Under the pieces are notes generated by a model, which did not search any database, was not told where the DNA came from, and saw only the letters and a list, made by a program, of their open reading frames with translations. DNA of 25,078 bases from an uncultured Lachnospiraceae bacterium (GTDB taxonomy: Bacteria > Bacillota > Clostridia > Lachnospirales > Lachnospiraceae), in the NCBI GenBank assembly GCA_945643825.1, contig CALZEZ010000001.1, forward strand, positions 1 through 25,078, given 5' to 3'. The position numbers and the translations under genes were made by a program. Shown here in pieces: positions 1-6,636 of this stretch (the first letter of the stretch is position 1; each line of letters begins with the position of its first letter).

Positions 1-2
1 AG

Positions 3-152
3 CAGGCAGGGCACTACCTGCATGGTGAAACAGTTCCGGGAGATGCCGAAAATGGCTGGGTACTGGTCACTGTGGACGGCTTATCAATAGGCTGGGGTAA
101 ATGTGTGAACGGAGTAATAAAAAATCATTATCCAAAGGGGTTACGTCGATGA
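3..152 (+). CDS. RsmF/NOL1-NOP2-Sun family rRNA (cytosine-C5) methyltransferase, C-terminal 49 residues (5' end outside window)
   Basis: Only the tail of the protein is present. It reads GWVLVTVDGLSIGWGK and then KNHYPKGLRR before the stop. The pattern of DG, GWGK and NxYPKGLR is the usual ending of the RNA-binding (PUA/FAU-like) C-terminal domain of bacterial RsmF-type 16S rRNA m5C methyltransferases. The catalytic SAM domain would lie upstream of the window. The stop TGA at 150-152 overlaps the ATG of the next gene at 149-151 (ATGA), so the two are probably translationally coupled. Identification rests on the tail motif only. The family is fairly sure; the exact member (RsmF or RsmB-like) is not. 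Confidence 0.75.
   Translation, partial: QAGHYLHGETVPGDAENGWVLVTVDGLSIGWGKCVNGVIKNHYPKGLRR
133..140 (+). promoter_or_regulatory. Shine-Dalgarno that decides the start at 149
   Basis: AAAGGGG (134-140) lies 8 bases before ATG 149. The other possible in-frame start, ATG 101, has no purine-rich sequence at a useful distance and would place 48 bases inside the preceding methyltransferase gene. Confidence 0.6.
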
Positions 153-529
153 GAACACAGAATATGGAAGAATTATTTCAATGGACAAAAGCATTATGCG
201 CATATGCAGGAGTTGATGATAACTTTGCAGCTTCCTTTTGGGAACGTATTATTAGAAGGGATGCGATTCTGAAGGAGTATCAGTATTTCTATGAGCACGA
301 AAACTTTCTTTGTGAATATAAGATAGAAGGAGTCTCTGTGATAGATATTATGATCTGGCAGATTGACCATTTTAAGGCTGAGCTGGATAGAGACAGTGTC
401 ATGCGGACAAATAAGGATTATATGGTACTTATGGCATTTGATACCTTTCTTAAGATGGAGGAGAATCCAACAGAGCTTCTGACAAAGATGAAGGAACAGA
501 CTGGAACCGATTATCCGGGGAAGTTCTGA
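149..529 (+). CDS. Conserved hypothetical protein, 126 aa
   Basis: A small soluble protein starting MRTQNMEELFQW. The ATG overlaps the stop of the methyltransferase, with AAAGGGG just upstream. An earlier in-frame ATG at 101 would add 16 residues but lacks a ribosome binding site. The sequence looks all-helical and acidic (for example VIDIMIWQIDHFKAELDRD near residues 63-81), with no signal peptide, no membrane segment and no catalytic motif I recognise. I cannot assign a family. The overlap suggests co-transcription with the rRNA methyltransferase, but that says little about function. It ends 12 bases before the convergent HTH gene. Confidence 0.75.
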   Translation: MRTQNMEELFQWTKALCAYAGVDDNFAASFWERIIRRDAILKEYQYFYEHENFLCEYKIEGVSVIDIMIWQIDHFKAELDRDSVMRTNKDYMVLMAFDTFLKMEENPTELLTKMKEQTGTDYPGKF

Positions 530-541
530 GTGATCAGAAGC

Positions 542-877
542 TTACTCCAGATCTAACAGCTTATGAATGGCAGCCTGATGTTCCGGGTGAGCACGATACT
601 GTTTTATCAGTTCCAGCTCAAAAAGTGTTGGCTGCGGTAGCTGTGCCTGCCTCGGTTCATAGCCGAAGGTCGACAGGATATCATCAATGTGATAGATTTT
701 GCACAGTCGTAGTAGTGTGTCTGCATCAGGCTGTGCCTGACCGGACTCCCAACCGTAGATGGTTTTCTCGGCAACAGCAATATTTTGTGAGGACAGCAGC
801 TCGGATACCTGTGCTACTGTCAGATTGTTTTGCTTGCGATATATTTTTAATGCATGTGAAATCTTTTCGTTTTTCAT
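542..877 (-). CDS. XRE-family (Cro/CI-type helix-turn-helix) transcriptional regulator, 111 aa
   Basis: Starts MKNEKISHALKIYRKQNN. Residues about 6-62 form a classic HTH_3 domain: helix 1 (ALKIYRKQNNLT), the turn VAQVSELL, a recognition helix around EKTIYGWESG, then PDADTLLRLCKIYHIDDI. The short C-terminal tail (FELELIKQYRAHPEHQAAIHKLL) is helical and may serve for dimerisation. Two earlier in-frame ATGs (codon ends at 910 and 895) exist, but AAAAGG sits 6 bases before ATG 877-875, so I chose that start. A good promoter on the minus strand (932-960) and a palindromic operator (957-982) lie upstream. The neighbour at 1054 is a divergent second HTH protein. Autoregulation is inferred. Confidence 0.85.
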   Translation of the reverse strand: MKNEKISHALKIYRKQNNLTVAQVSELLSSQNIAVAEKTIYGWESGQAQPDADTLLRLCKIYHIDDILSTFGYEPRQAQLPQPTLFELELIKQYRAHPEHQAAIHKLLDLE

Positions 878-931
878 AAGACACCTTTTCATTAAACATC
901 TTTTCTGCAAGAGTTAGCTCGTCATACAATC

Positions 932-960
932 ATCATAGGCAGTGAGGAGTTAGAAGTCAA
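932..960 (-). promoter_or_regulatory. Sigma-A type promoter of the minus-strand XRE gene
   Basis: On the minus strand, TTGACT (960-955) and TATGAT (937-932) are separated by exactly 17 bases. The expected start of transcription is near 925, about 50 bases before the chosen ATG. The -35 box lies inside the left arm of the palindrome at 957-978. Confidence 0.65.
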
Positions 961-982
961 ACAATTCTCATTGTTTGAGAAT
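957..982. promoter_or_regulatory. Two overlapping perfect palindromes, probable operator between divergent HTH genes
   Basis: First palindrome: arms TCAAACAAT (957-965) and ATTGTTTGA (970-978) around TCTC. Second palindrome: arms ATTCTCA (964-970) and TGAGAAT (976-982) around TTGTT. The two share the central bases. The element covers the -35 of the minus promoter and lies 9 bases upstream of the -35 of the plus promoter (991). That position suits a repressor switching one or both genes; the binding protein is inferred, not shown. Confidence 0.6.
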
Positions 983-990
983 ATTGGAGA

Positions 991-1019
991 TTGAAATTCT
1001 TTTCTTCCGAGAATATAAT
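991..1019 (+). promoter_or_regulatory. Sigma-A type promoter of the small plus-strand HTH gene
   Basis: TTGAAA (991-996), 17 bases, TATAAT (1014-1019). This is near consensus and argues against the in-frame TTG 991 and ATG 1018 as start codons, since both lie inside the promoter boxes. Confidence 0.65.
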
Positions 1020-1031
1020 GGAAAATAATGA

Positions 1032-1044
1032 CAGGAAGGAAAGG
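1032..1044 (+). promoter_or_regulatory. Shine-Dalgarno that decides the start at 1054
   Basis: The purine run CAGGAAGGAAAGG (1032-1044) ends 9 bases before ATG 1054. It supports the shorter start, consistent with the promoter at 991-1019. Confidence 0.55.
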
Positions 1045-1053
1045 ATATATGCC

Positions 1054-1251
1054 ATGGCGCTGGATTTGACGAATCGAATTGCAAAATATATGCGGGACAA
1101 CCATATAAGCGTAGCGCGTGTGGCCAAGGATACGGAAATTCCTGTCTCAAAATTGCAATTTGGCACTTCTTTGAAGCTGGATAGTGAGGAATTTCTGGTT
1201 CTATGCAGATATTTGCAGCTTCGTCCTGAGGTAATTGAGAGCCTGGAATGA
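1054..1251 (+). CDS. Small helix-turn-helix protein, 65 aa
   Basis: Starts MALDLTNRIAKYMRDN. The order of elements is that of a minimal Cro-like HTH domain: an N-terminal helix (TNRIAKYMRDNHIS), VARVAKDTEIPVSKL as helix-turn-helix, then SEEFLVLCRYLQLRPEVIESL, which resembles the helix 4-5 region of XRE proteins. Its size equals a bare DNA-binding domain. Longer in-frame starts at 1018 (ATG) and 991 (TTG) are rejected because they overlap the -10 and -35 boxes. It is divergent from the 111-aa XRE gene, and the two share the palindromic operator. A Cro/CI-like mutual control is possible but unproven. No phage genes are nearby. Confidence 0.7.
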   Translation: MALDLTNRIAKYMRDNHISVARVAKDTEIPVSKLQFGTSLKLDSEEFLVLCRYLQLRPEVIESLE

Positions 1252-1292
1252 TTTTGTCGATGTTCTTTTGACATGGACAGCATGGCTTTCTC

Positions 1293-1322
1293 TTGTCTAT
1301 TCCCCTAAGTTTATGGTAGAAT
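1293..1322 (+). promoter_or_regulatory. Promoter of the SseB-domain / mecA group
   Basis: TTGTCT (1293-1298), 18 bases, TAGAAT (1317-1322), with TG one base before the -10 box (extended -10). It lies 40 bases before the ATG at 1362. Confidence 0.55.
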
Positions 1323-1361
1323 ACCCTTATTAATATTGTTATGAGAAAGGGAATCTGACCA

Positions 1362-2291
1362 ATGGAACAGAATAATATCATAAATAATTCCGAACTGGAA
1401 ATGGCCGTACAGACCTTTGCAAAGGAGCAGAACAAGGAAAATCTTGCAAAGCTTATGGCGTTGATGCACACTGCAAGACTCCTTGTACCGGCTGTTTTTC
1501 CGTCGGACATGGATATGAGTCTTCTTGAGAATATGCCGCAGGGAGAGCCTACCAAAATTCCGGAGGGCGTTAAGCTTCTGCCGGCTGTATTAAGAAATCC
1601 GGATGGAGATGGCTTCTTTCCGGCTTTTACAGGAAAGGAGCAGATTCCGGAGAATCAGAAATACCCGGCGATTCTTCTTCTGTCTTATGTAGAAATCAGA
1701 AACATGATTGATAAATCAAACGGGCAGATTAAGGCAATGGTGGTGAATCCGTTTACGGATAATCTCATTTTAAATCCTGCTTTTCTGGAAGCTACCAAGC
1801 GTGCTGAGGCAGAGGCACCCAAGCAGATTAAGATGTCAATTCCGCAGTTTCATCATGTGATCCGCCTGCAAGTGGAACGGACCATTCTGCCTGCGCTTCT
1901 TGCGACCGATACGGCTTCTTCCATGGAGAAGCTTGCAGCTGAGCCGGAAAAATTCGTTTATGCATTGTTTGACAAGGCGTATGAACCGGGGAGTGTTGCG
2001 AATCCATATAGAGTGAGTGATTTTTCGTCCATGGTGCTGGATATCAGTGACACGATGCAGTACATTGCAATCAGAATGCCAGCTAAAAATATGGCGAAGG
2101 GGGTCTGCCGTAACATATATGTCGCATACAATCCACAGACAGGTCGCCAGGCCTATTACGTGGCTATTCAGGCTGAAGGTCGAAAGATTTCACTCGTGGA
2201 AATCAAAGGACCGAGTGAGATTGTGGATCTGGGCGATGCTCCCGGTGAAGGAGAAGAGATTCGTCGTATCATGGAGGCGTTCGAACAGTAG
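1362..2291 (+). CDS. SseB N-terminal-domain protein, 309 aa
   Basis: Residues about 10-150 match the SseB N-terminal domain pattern: ELEMAVQTFAKEQNKENLAKL, LLVPAVFPS, then LLPAVLRNPDGDGFFPAFTG, ILLLSYVEIRNMI and IKAMVVNPFTDNLILNPAFLE. The C-terminal half (about 160-309) is less familiar and may be a SseB C-terminal-like domain. No signal peptide or membrane segment is seen, so it should be cytoplasmic. The biochemical role of SseB-domain proteins is poorly defined outside the enterobacterial SseB/rhodanese context, so I do not assign one. AGAAAGGG lies about 11 bases upstream of ATG. It is followed 55 bases later by mecA and is probably co-transcribed with it. Confidence 0.75.
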   Translation: MEQNNIINNSELEMAVQTFAKEQNKENLAKLMALMHTARLLVPAVFPSDMDMSLLENMPQGEPTKIPEGVKLLPAVLRNPDGDGFFPAFTGKEQIPENQKYPAILLLSYVEIRNMIDKSNGQIKAMVVNPFTDNLILNPAFLEATKRAEAEAPKQIKMSIPQFHHVIRLQVERTILPALLATDTASSMEKLAAEPEKFVYALFDKAYEPGSVANPYRVSDFSSMVLDISDTMQYIAIRMPAKNMAKGVCRNIYVAYNPQTGRQAYYVAIQAEGRKISLVEIKGPSEIVDLGDAPGEGEEIRRIMEAFEQ

Positions 2292-2300
2292 GAGGGTGAA

Positions 2301-2357
2301 TTGCGTATATTAATCTTAGCAAGTATTAGAGAGGTTAGTGTGAAATATGACATTTAA
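2301..2357 (+). CDS. Possible 18-codon leader ORF overlapping the mecA start
   Basis: AGGAGG (2290-2295), the strongest Shine-Dalgarno between the SseB-domain gene and mecA, sits 5 bases before TTG 2301. That codon opens a short frame (MRILILASIREVSVKYDI) ending at TAA 2355-2357, 8 bases inside mecA. The mecA ATG itself has only a distant GAGG (2331-2334). Translation of the leader may feed ribosomes to mecA by coupling. The peptide is not recognised, and the frame could be fortuitous. Confidence 0.3.
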   Translation: MRILILASIREVSVKYDI

Positions 2358-3090
2358 ACGAATAGATGACAGCACGATCCGCTGCATTGTGACAGAAGAA
2401 GATCTGGAAGAGAACGGTCTGGAACTGGATGACTTTTTTACACAGTCTGATAAGGCACAGGATTTTCTGAGGGATATAGTGGAACAGGCAGCAAGAGAGG
2501 TCGGCTATGAGACACATCAGGGTATGGTGTCGCTACAGCTTATGCCGTTGCCGAATCATGCTCTGGCAATTACCTTTTCTGAGGTTGAGTCAGATGATCT
2601 TCATACGATGGTAGAGAGTATTCGAGATCTGATACAGGATGTGAAGGAGAAGGTGAAGAAGAAAGGTGTGCTGCAGGATGGAGATGCTCTGCATCGTGAA
2701 GAAATGACCACAAATGTGGCCAATGCACCGGTCGAAAATGTAGAAAAGAAAGCTCCTGTGAAGAAAGCTTCTGCGGAGAAGGCTCATGCGCAGCAGGCAC
2801 AAATGCGTATGTTTGCTTTTGTGAATCTGCGCTATGTGATTCAGTTTGCAAGGATATGCACCGACAAAAATCCGATAGAGAGCACATTGTATCTGGACAA
2901 AGAGCAGAAGCTGTATTATCTGCTTTTGGAGAAGGGTAGGCTGTCTGTGAAACGCTTCAATGTGCTGTGCACCAATGCTACGGAATTCAGCACTTATATA
3001 CAGAATGGAGAACAGATGCTGCCCTATCTGGAGGAGCATGGAGAGAAGCTGATTGCACATCGGGCAGTAAAGGTTTTGGCGAAGCTGTGA
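2347..3090 (+). CDS. mecA: MecA-family adaptor protein of the ClpC protease, 247 aa
   Basis: The N-terminal module (about 1-85: MTFKRIDDSTIRCIVTEEDL, then ENGLELDDFF and REVGYETHQGMVSLQLMPLP) and the C-terminal module (about 155-247: FAFVNLRYVIQFARIC, SLYYLLLEKG-like YYLLLEKGRLS, and YLEEHGEKLIAHRAVKVL) are the two MecA/YpbH domains. In this family the N-domain holds substrates and the C-domain binds ClpC. The linker (about 118-152) is Lys/Ala/Glu-rich and longer than in Bacillus, giving 247 residues against roughly 220. No earlier in-frame start is possible because TGA precedes at 2341. The stop overlaps the next ATG by one base (TGATG). Competence control is a Bacillus role; here proteostasis is safer. 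Confidence 0.9.
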   Translation: MTFKRIDDSTIRCIVTEEDLEENGLELDDFFTQSDKAQDFLRDIVEQAAREVGYETHQGMVSLQLMPLPNHALAITFSEVESDDLHTMVESIRDLIQDVKEKVKKKGVLQDGDALHREEMTTNVANAPVENVEKKAPVKKASAEKAHAQQAQMRMFAFVNLRYVIQFARICTDKNPIESTLYLDKEQKLYYLLLEKGRLSVKRFNVLCTNATEFSTYIQNGEQMLPYLEEHGEKLIAHRAVKVLAKL

Positions 3091-3287
3091 TGAAGAAGAA
3101 TGATGCGACAACGCAGGCAAACTGCGATTATTGTTCCTATTATATGTACGATGAAGAGGATGAATCATATTACTGTGAGAAAGATCTGGATGAGGATGAA
3201 ATGTATCGTTTCTTGACAGGTGCATCCAGAGAGTGTCCGTATTTTCAGTACGGAGACGAATATCGCATTGTGAGACACCAAATGTAG
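3090..3287 (+). CDS. DUF6472-like small four-cysteine protein, 65 aa
   Basis: Starts MKKNDATTQANCDYC at the TGATG overlap with mecA; translation is probably reinitiated there because no strong Shine-Dalgarno is needed. It carries Cys12, Cys15, Cys29 and Cys49 (CxxC ... C ... C) in a very acidic body (YDEEDESYYCEKDLDEDEM), ending CPYFQYGDEYRIVRHQM. The spacing suggests a zinc or other metal site, which is inference. Such proteins occur beside MecA in Lachnospiraceae from memory, so a functional link to MecA is plausible but unproved. A longer in-frame start at 2967 would lie wholly inside mecA and is unlikely. Confidence 0.75.
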   Translation: MKKNDATTQANCDYCSYYMYDEEDESYYCEKDLDEDEMYRFLTGASRECPYFQYGDEYRIVRHQM

Positions 3288-3301
3288 AGGAAGATTTTAG
3301 C

Positions 3302-4585
3302 ATGAACCTTGAATTGATGGTGTATTGGGTAATCCCATTCATGCTTTCGTTCCTGATTATTATCTCAGGAGTTTTTGAAATAATTAAATATTTTGCAATC
3401 TATTATCGTGTAGGGAAGGCGGAGCTGATCCTGAATGGAATGTTTGGCATAACCTTCGGTATCTGGTCTCTTGCTATTTTAGGAGGAAATGGACTATTTG
3501 CAGTAAGGATTATAAGCTTTATGCTCTTTCCGATTTTCTACGCGTTCTTTGTGGACAGAACACCTGTGGAACAAAACGGGATTCGCTGGCTGCAGAGGAT
3601 TCTCTTCTGTTACAGTATTGTGAGTATGCTGCTTTTGGGCATCATCCTTTATGTAGATGGATCAACTGCCTGTGCTTTTTGGAAGCTTGGATATGGAAAT
3701 ATTGTGTTTATCATGCTTATGGCGATGCCTGGGGTTGTTATTCAGAGAAAACGGGGACTACACGGCTGGATACGAATCCTTTCACGAGCCATACTTGTTA
3801 TTGGGATGAGTCTGGAGGCAATTTGCTTTTGGAAGGGACTGGAGCAGTTTGAGGGAATGGCTGCCCGGATTGCAACAGGGCTTTATCTATTGTTTTATAA
3901 TATCCATCTGGCTCAGGAGACAGGAGAACTGGTGCAGGAGCATATTGACAGCTCGCGGGCTCAGCTGGAGATACAGAGACAGCTTATGATGAATCAGATC
4001 AACCCTCACTTTATTTTCAATTCGTTGAATTGTATTCTTGCTCTGATCAGTAAAGAGCCGCAGGAGGCGCGTGATGCGATATATACCTTTGCAAAATATC
4101 TGAGGGCGAATTTTGACGCAATGGCATCCTATGGACTGATTCGGTTTGAACAGGAGCTGGTGCAGATACGTGCGTATCTTAAGCTTCAGCAGAAGAGATT
4201 TCCCGGGCAGATTAATGTATCGATGGATTTTGAGAGCACGGATTTTCTGATACCGGCACTTACGGTACAGCAGTTTATAGAAAATGCTGTCAGCTATGGT
4301 CTTAGCAGATGCAACAGAAACGGACGATTGTTTCTAAGAACAATTCTTCATCAAAGCAGTGTTGAAATACAAATACAGCTTGAGGGTGGCGGAATCCCCG
4401 GGATATCTGGACGGGAGAGACAGATGTTAGCTGAGAGAGCGGAGAGTGTACGACTCAGACTGTCGAAGCTGCCGCGAAGTGAGGTAGTGTGGGAGTGGAA
4501 GGACTCAGGGGAAGGGAATGTGATAATCACAATTCCTACAGATGAAAAGAGCATTGTGGAATATGAAAACAATAATTGTGGATGA
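3302..4585 (+). CDS. LytS/YehU-type membrane sensor histidine kinase, 427 aa
   Basis: About six hydrophobic segments fill residues 5-205, followed by a helical linker and a His_kinase domain (about 222-415). The phosphoacceptor motif NPHFIFNSLN is intact (His236), as is the N-box FIENAVSYGL (Asn328). The glycine boxes are weak: the expected DNGxG is LEGGGIPG (360-367), and the GIGLxN stretch reads AERAESVRLRL, so ATP use may be altered. The start is ATG 3302, preceded by AGAGGAAG at 8 bases; an upstream in-frame ATG at 3233 lies inside the previous gene. It overlaps the response regulator by 23 bases, so the two form a two-component pair. The signal sensed is unknown. Confidence 0.85.
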   Translation: MNLELMVYWVIPFMLSFLIIISGVFEIIKYFAIYYRVGKAELILNGMFGITFGIWSLAILGGNGLFAVRIISFMLFPIFYAFFVDRTPVEQNGIRWLQRILFCYSIVSMLLLGIILYVDGSTACAFWKLGYGNIVFIMLMAMPGVVIQRKRGLHGWIRILSRAILVIGMSLEAICFWKGLEQFEGMAARIATGLYLLFYNIHLAQETGELVQEHIDSSRAQLEIQRQLMMNQINPHFIFNSLNCILALISKEPQEARDAIYTFAKYLRANFDAMASYGLIRFEQELVQIRAYLKLQQKRFPGQINVSMDFESTDFLIPALTVQQFIENAVSYGLSRCNRNGRLFLRTILHQSSVEIQIQLEGGGIPGISGRERQMLAERAESVRLRLSKLPRSEVVWEWKDSGEGNVIITIPTDEKSIVEYENNNCG

Positions 4586-5351
4586 TGAGCCATTGGCACT
4601 GGATTTGTTTGAGATGGAGTGCCGTGACATGCCTGAAATCGAGATAATCGGGAGATTTACCCAGCCTGTGGATGCACTTGATTTTGCAAAAAAGCATCCG
4701 ATTGAGTTTGCAGTTCTGGATGTGGAAATGGCAGAGCTAAATGGTATTGAACTTGGCAAGAGATTGAAAGAGCTCTATCCGGAGCTGGTTTTGGTGTATG
4801 TGACAGGATACAGTCAGTACATAGTGGAAACGCTGAAAATAAAAGCAGATTATTGTATTATGAAGCCATATGACCACTATGATATAGAGGATCTGGTGCG
4901 AAGAGCAAAGCTGCTCTCGAGACGACAGGGGCACAGAATAAAAGTCCAGATGTTTGGACGCTTTAATATTTTCGTGGATGGTCAGGTGCTGCAGATCAGT
5001 AACACGAAAGCCAGAGAGCTCCTTGCTCTATGCTTTGACCATAAGGGTGGCATCGTGACTATGGAAGAGGCAATTGACAAGCTTTGGCCAGACAGAGACT
5101 ATGATGAAAGAGTCAAGCGCCTGTATCGCAAGGCGATTATTTCCATACAGAAAGCGTTAAGAGAGGCTGATTGCCGTAATGTATTTGAAACCGGACGAGG
5201 GTGCTGCTACATAAAACCTGAGCAGGTTGACTGTGACTATTATCAATATCTGGAGAATCCCGAGGCACAAAAGGACCAGTTTACCGGAGAATACCTGTTT
5301 GATTATGACTGGGGTGAGGAAACTTTGGCAAATTTTTATGATTTTGACTGA
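4563..5351 (+). CDS. Response regulator: CheY-like receiver plus SARP/OmpR-like winged helix, 262 aa
   Basis: The receiver domain (1-120) has all key residues: Asp7/Asp8 (IIVDDEP), phosphoacceptor Asp53 (AVLDVEM), Thr81 (YVTGY) and Lys101 (IMKPYD). After a short linker, residues 126-222 (IKVQMFGRFNIFVDG, ISNTKARELLALCFDHKG, EEAIDKLWPDR, and RLYRKAIISIQKALRE) look like the winged-helix DNA-binding domain of SARP/OmpR regulators. LytS-type kinases more often pair with LytTR outputs, so the output domain is notable. The ATG at 4563 gives the canonical MKTIIVDDEP; ATG 4542 would add 7 non-family residues. It should be phosphorylated by the overlapping kinase, and its targets may be the genes downstream. 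Confidence 0.85.
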   Translation: MKTIIVDDEPLALDLFEMECRDMPEIEIIGRFTQPVDALDFAKKHPIEFAVLDVEMAELNGIELGKRLKELYPELVLVYVTGYSQYIVETLKIKADYCIMKPYDHYDIEDLVRRAKLLSRRQGHRIKVQMFGRFNIFVDGQVLQISNTKARELLALCFDHKGGIVTMEEAIDKLWPDRDYDERVKRLYRKAIISIQKALREADCRNVFETGRGCCYIKPEQVDCDYYQYLENPEAQKDQFTGEYLFDYDWGEETLANFYDFD

Positions 5352-5367
5352 GTCGGTGGCAAATCGG

Positions 5368-5388
5368 TAGCACTTCCTGTGCTATGAT
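5368..5388 (+). promoter_or_regulatory. Inverted repeat overlapping an extended -10 box before the DUF3810 gene
   Basis: Arms TAGCAC (5368-5373) and GTGCTA (5379-5384) surround TTCCT. The right arm runs into TGCTATGAT, an extended -10 (TATGAT at 5383-5388). No good -35 box is seen, so an activator may be needed. No T-run follows, so it is not a terminator. Confidence 0.35.
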
Positions 5389-5435
5389 GCTTTCGAAAAG
5401 TCCAAAATAAGTAAAAGGGGAAGGGCTTAAGGGAA

Positions 5436-6596
5436 GTGATAGAAGAGTTTGAGAAACAGGGGAACTCTTCTATCACTTTGTTTTTGATTATGACTGTTTA
5501 TTTGATTCTTTTTCTGGTTATCAGCTTCATAAATGTTATTGCATGGACGAGCTCTGGATTTGCAGACTGGTATGTGAGTCATGTTTTTCCTCTGTGGGGA
5601 GAGACATATGGACGATTAACTGGTCTTTTCCCTTTTTCAGTCGGTGAGTGGATGCTCTATGGCTTTGTGGTGCTTCTTTTCTTTTCCGCGGTGGCTGCGG
5701 TTATTCTTGGAATACGTTTCTTAATCAGGCGGGCGAAACCGGGACGCTTTTTTTTGCGTTTCTATAGAGGCGTTGCATGGTTGCTTCTTGTTGTTTATTT
5801 AATCATGACACTCAATTGTCTGATTTTGTATCATACAAATCCATTTGCAGACAAAATTCTGCCGGAGGAAACGGCAAGGGATTATACGGTGGAGGAACTG
5901 ATCCAACTGAGAAACAGACTTGTGACACAGGCAAACGAGCTGTGTGAACAGATGGAACGCGATGAGAATGGAGCTGTGATCTACAATGGAGATGCTAAGG
6001 CACAGGCTGTTTCTCAAATGCAGAGGCTGGGAGAGGAGATTGTGCAGCTACAGGGTTACTATCCCAATCCGAAGGGGCTTTTCTTTTCCGGCTTTTTTAG
6101 TCAGCAGTATATTCTGGGCTATTATTTCCCTTTTTCAATGGAGGCAAACTATAACACACAGATGTATATCATGAATGAACCTGCGACTTTCTGTCATGAG
6201 CTTTCACACCTGAAGGGAGTTCTTTTTGAGGATGACGCGAACTTTATCAGCTATCTGGCGTGCAGTACGTCAGATGATAAGTTTTTCCAATATAGTGCTG
6301 TTCTCAGTGTGCTGGGATATGTAGATGAAGCGTTTTTTGAGAGTCTCTCGGAGAATGTAGAGTTGTATTATCAGTATCCCTTGATTTCGGAGCAGGTTTG
6401 TAAGGACTCGGTTTTCCTGACAGAAGAGGCATGGGCAGCTGTGGAAGAGAATGCTATTTTGTCTACGGAGACCGTATCAAAGGCCTCACATGCCTTTCTG
6501 GATACAAATCTGACCCTGAATGGTGTGGAAGAGGGAATTGCCAGCTATGGAAATGTTGTGTGGTTACTTTTAAGGTATTATGATACAATGGATTAG
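5436..6596 (+). CDS. DUF3810 membrane protein with HExxH motif (putative metallopeptidase), 386 aa
   Basis: Three membrane segments are visible: about 13-37, 70-97 and 112-132. The large remainder is probably extracytoplasmic. It carries EPATFCHELSHLKG with HELSH at 254-258, followed by FEDDANFISYLAC, the pattern of DUF3810, where a second acidic residue after HExxH could complete a zinc site as in gluzincin peptidases. The peptidase function is inferred from the motif. The start is GTG 5436, preceded by AAAAGGGGAAGGG; an internal ATG at residue 19 would fall inside the first membrane helix. It lies 84 bases after the response regulator and 40 before the pseudo-hybrid kinase, so a role in the same signalling route is possible. 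Confidence 0.75.
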   Translation: MIEEFEKQGNSSITLFLIMTVYLILFLVISFINVIAWTSSGFADWYVSHVFPLWGETYGRLTGLFPFSVGEWMLYGFVVLLFFSAVAAVILGIRFLIRRAKPGRFFLRFYRGVAWLLLVVYLIMTLNCLILYHTNPFADKILPEETARDYTVEELIQLRNRLVTQANELCEQMERDENGAVIYNGDAKAQAVSQMQRLGEEIVQLQGYYPNPKGLFFSGFFSQQYILGYYFPFSMEANYNTQMYIMNEPATFCHELSHLKGVLFEDDANFISYLACSTSDDKFFQYSAVLSVLGYVDEAFFESLSENVELYYQYPLISEQVCKDSVFLTEEAWAAVEENAILSTETVSKASHAFLDTNLTLNGVEEGIASYGNVVWLLLRYYDTMD

Positions 6597-6636
6597 ACGC
6601 TTTGTCACACGATGGATAATGTGTTAGGAGACCAAA

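Noticed and set aside
3..90. Another open frame at the left edge ending in TAG at 88-90
   Set aside because: Its translation has no family features; the frame ending at 152 carries the recognisable methyltransferase tail.
524..539. Small hairpin TTCTGA/TCAGAA between convergent genes
   Set aside because: The 6-base stem has no T-run on either side, so it is too weak to call a terminator.
991..1053. Longer starts (TTG 991, ATG 1018) for the small HTH protein
   Set aside because: They coincide with the -35 (991-996) and -10 (1014-1019) boxes of a near-consensus promoter; ATG 1054 has a strong Shine-Dalgarno.
1268..1273. Consensus TTGACA box before the SseB-domain gene
   Set aside because: No -10 box stands at 16-18 bases; TTGTCT/TAGAAT at 1293-1322 is a better-spaced pair.
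968..1555. 195-codon open frame on the minus strand
   Set aside because: It is antisense to the small HTH gene and the start of the SseB-domain gene, covers both promoters, and has no family-like features.
2590..3342. 250-codon open frame on the minus strand
   Set aside because: It is antisense to mecA, the Cys4 gene and the kinase start. The His/Leu/Ser-rich composition is typical of the reverse of a coding strand.
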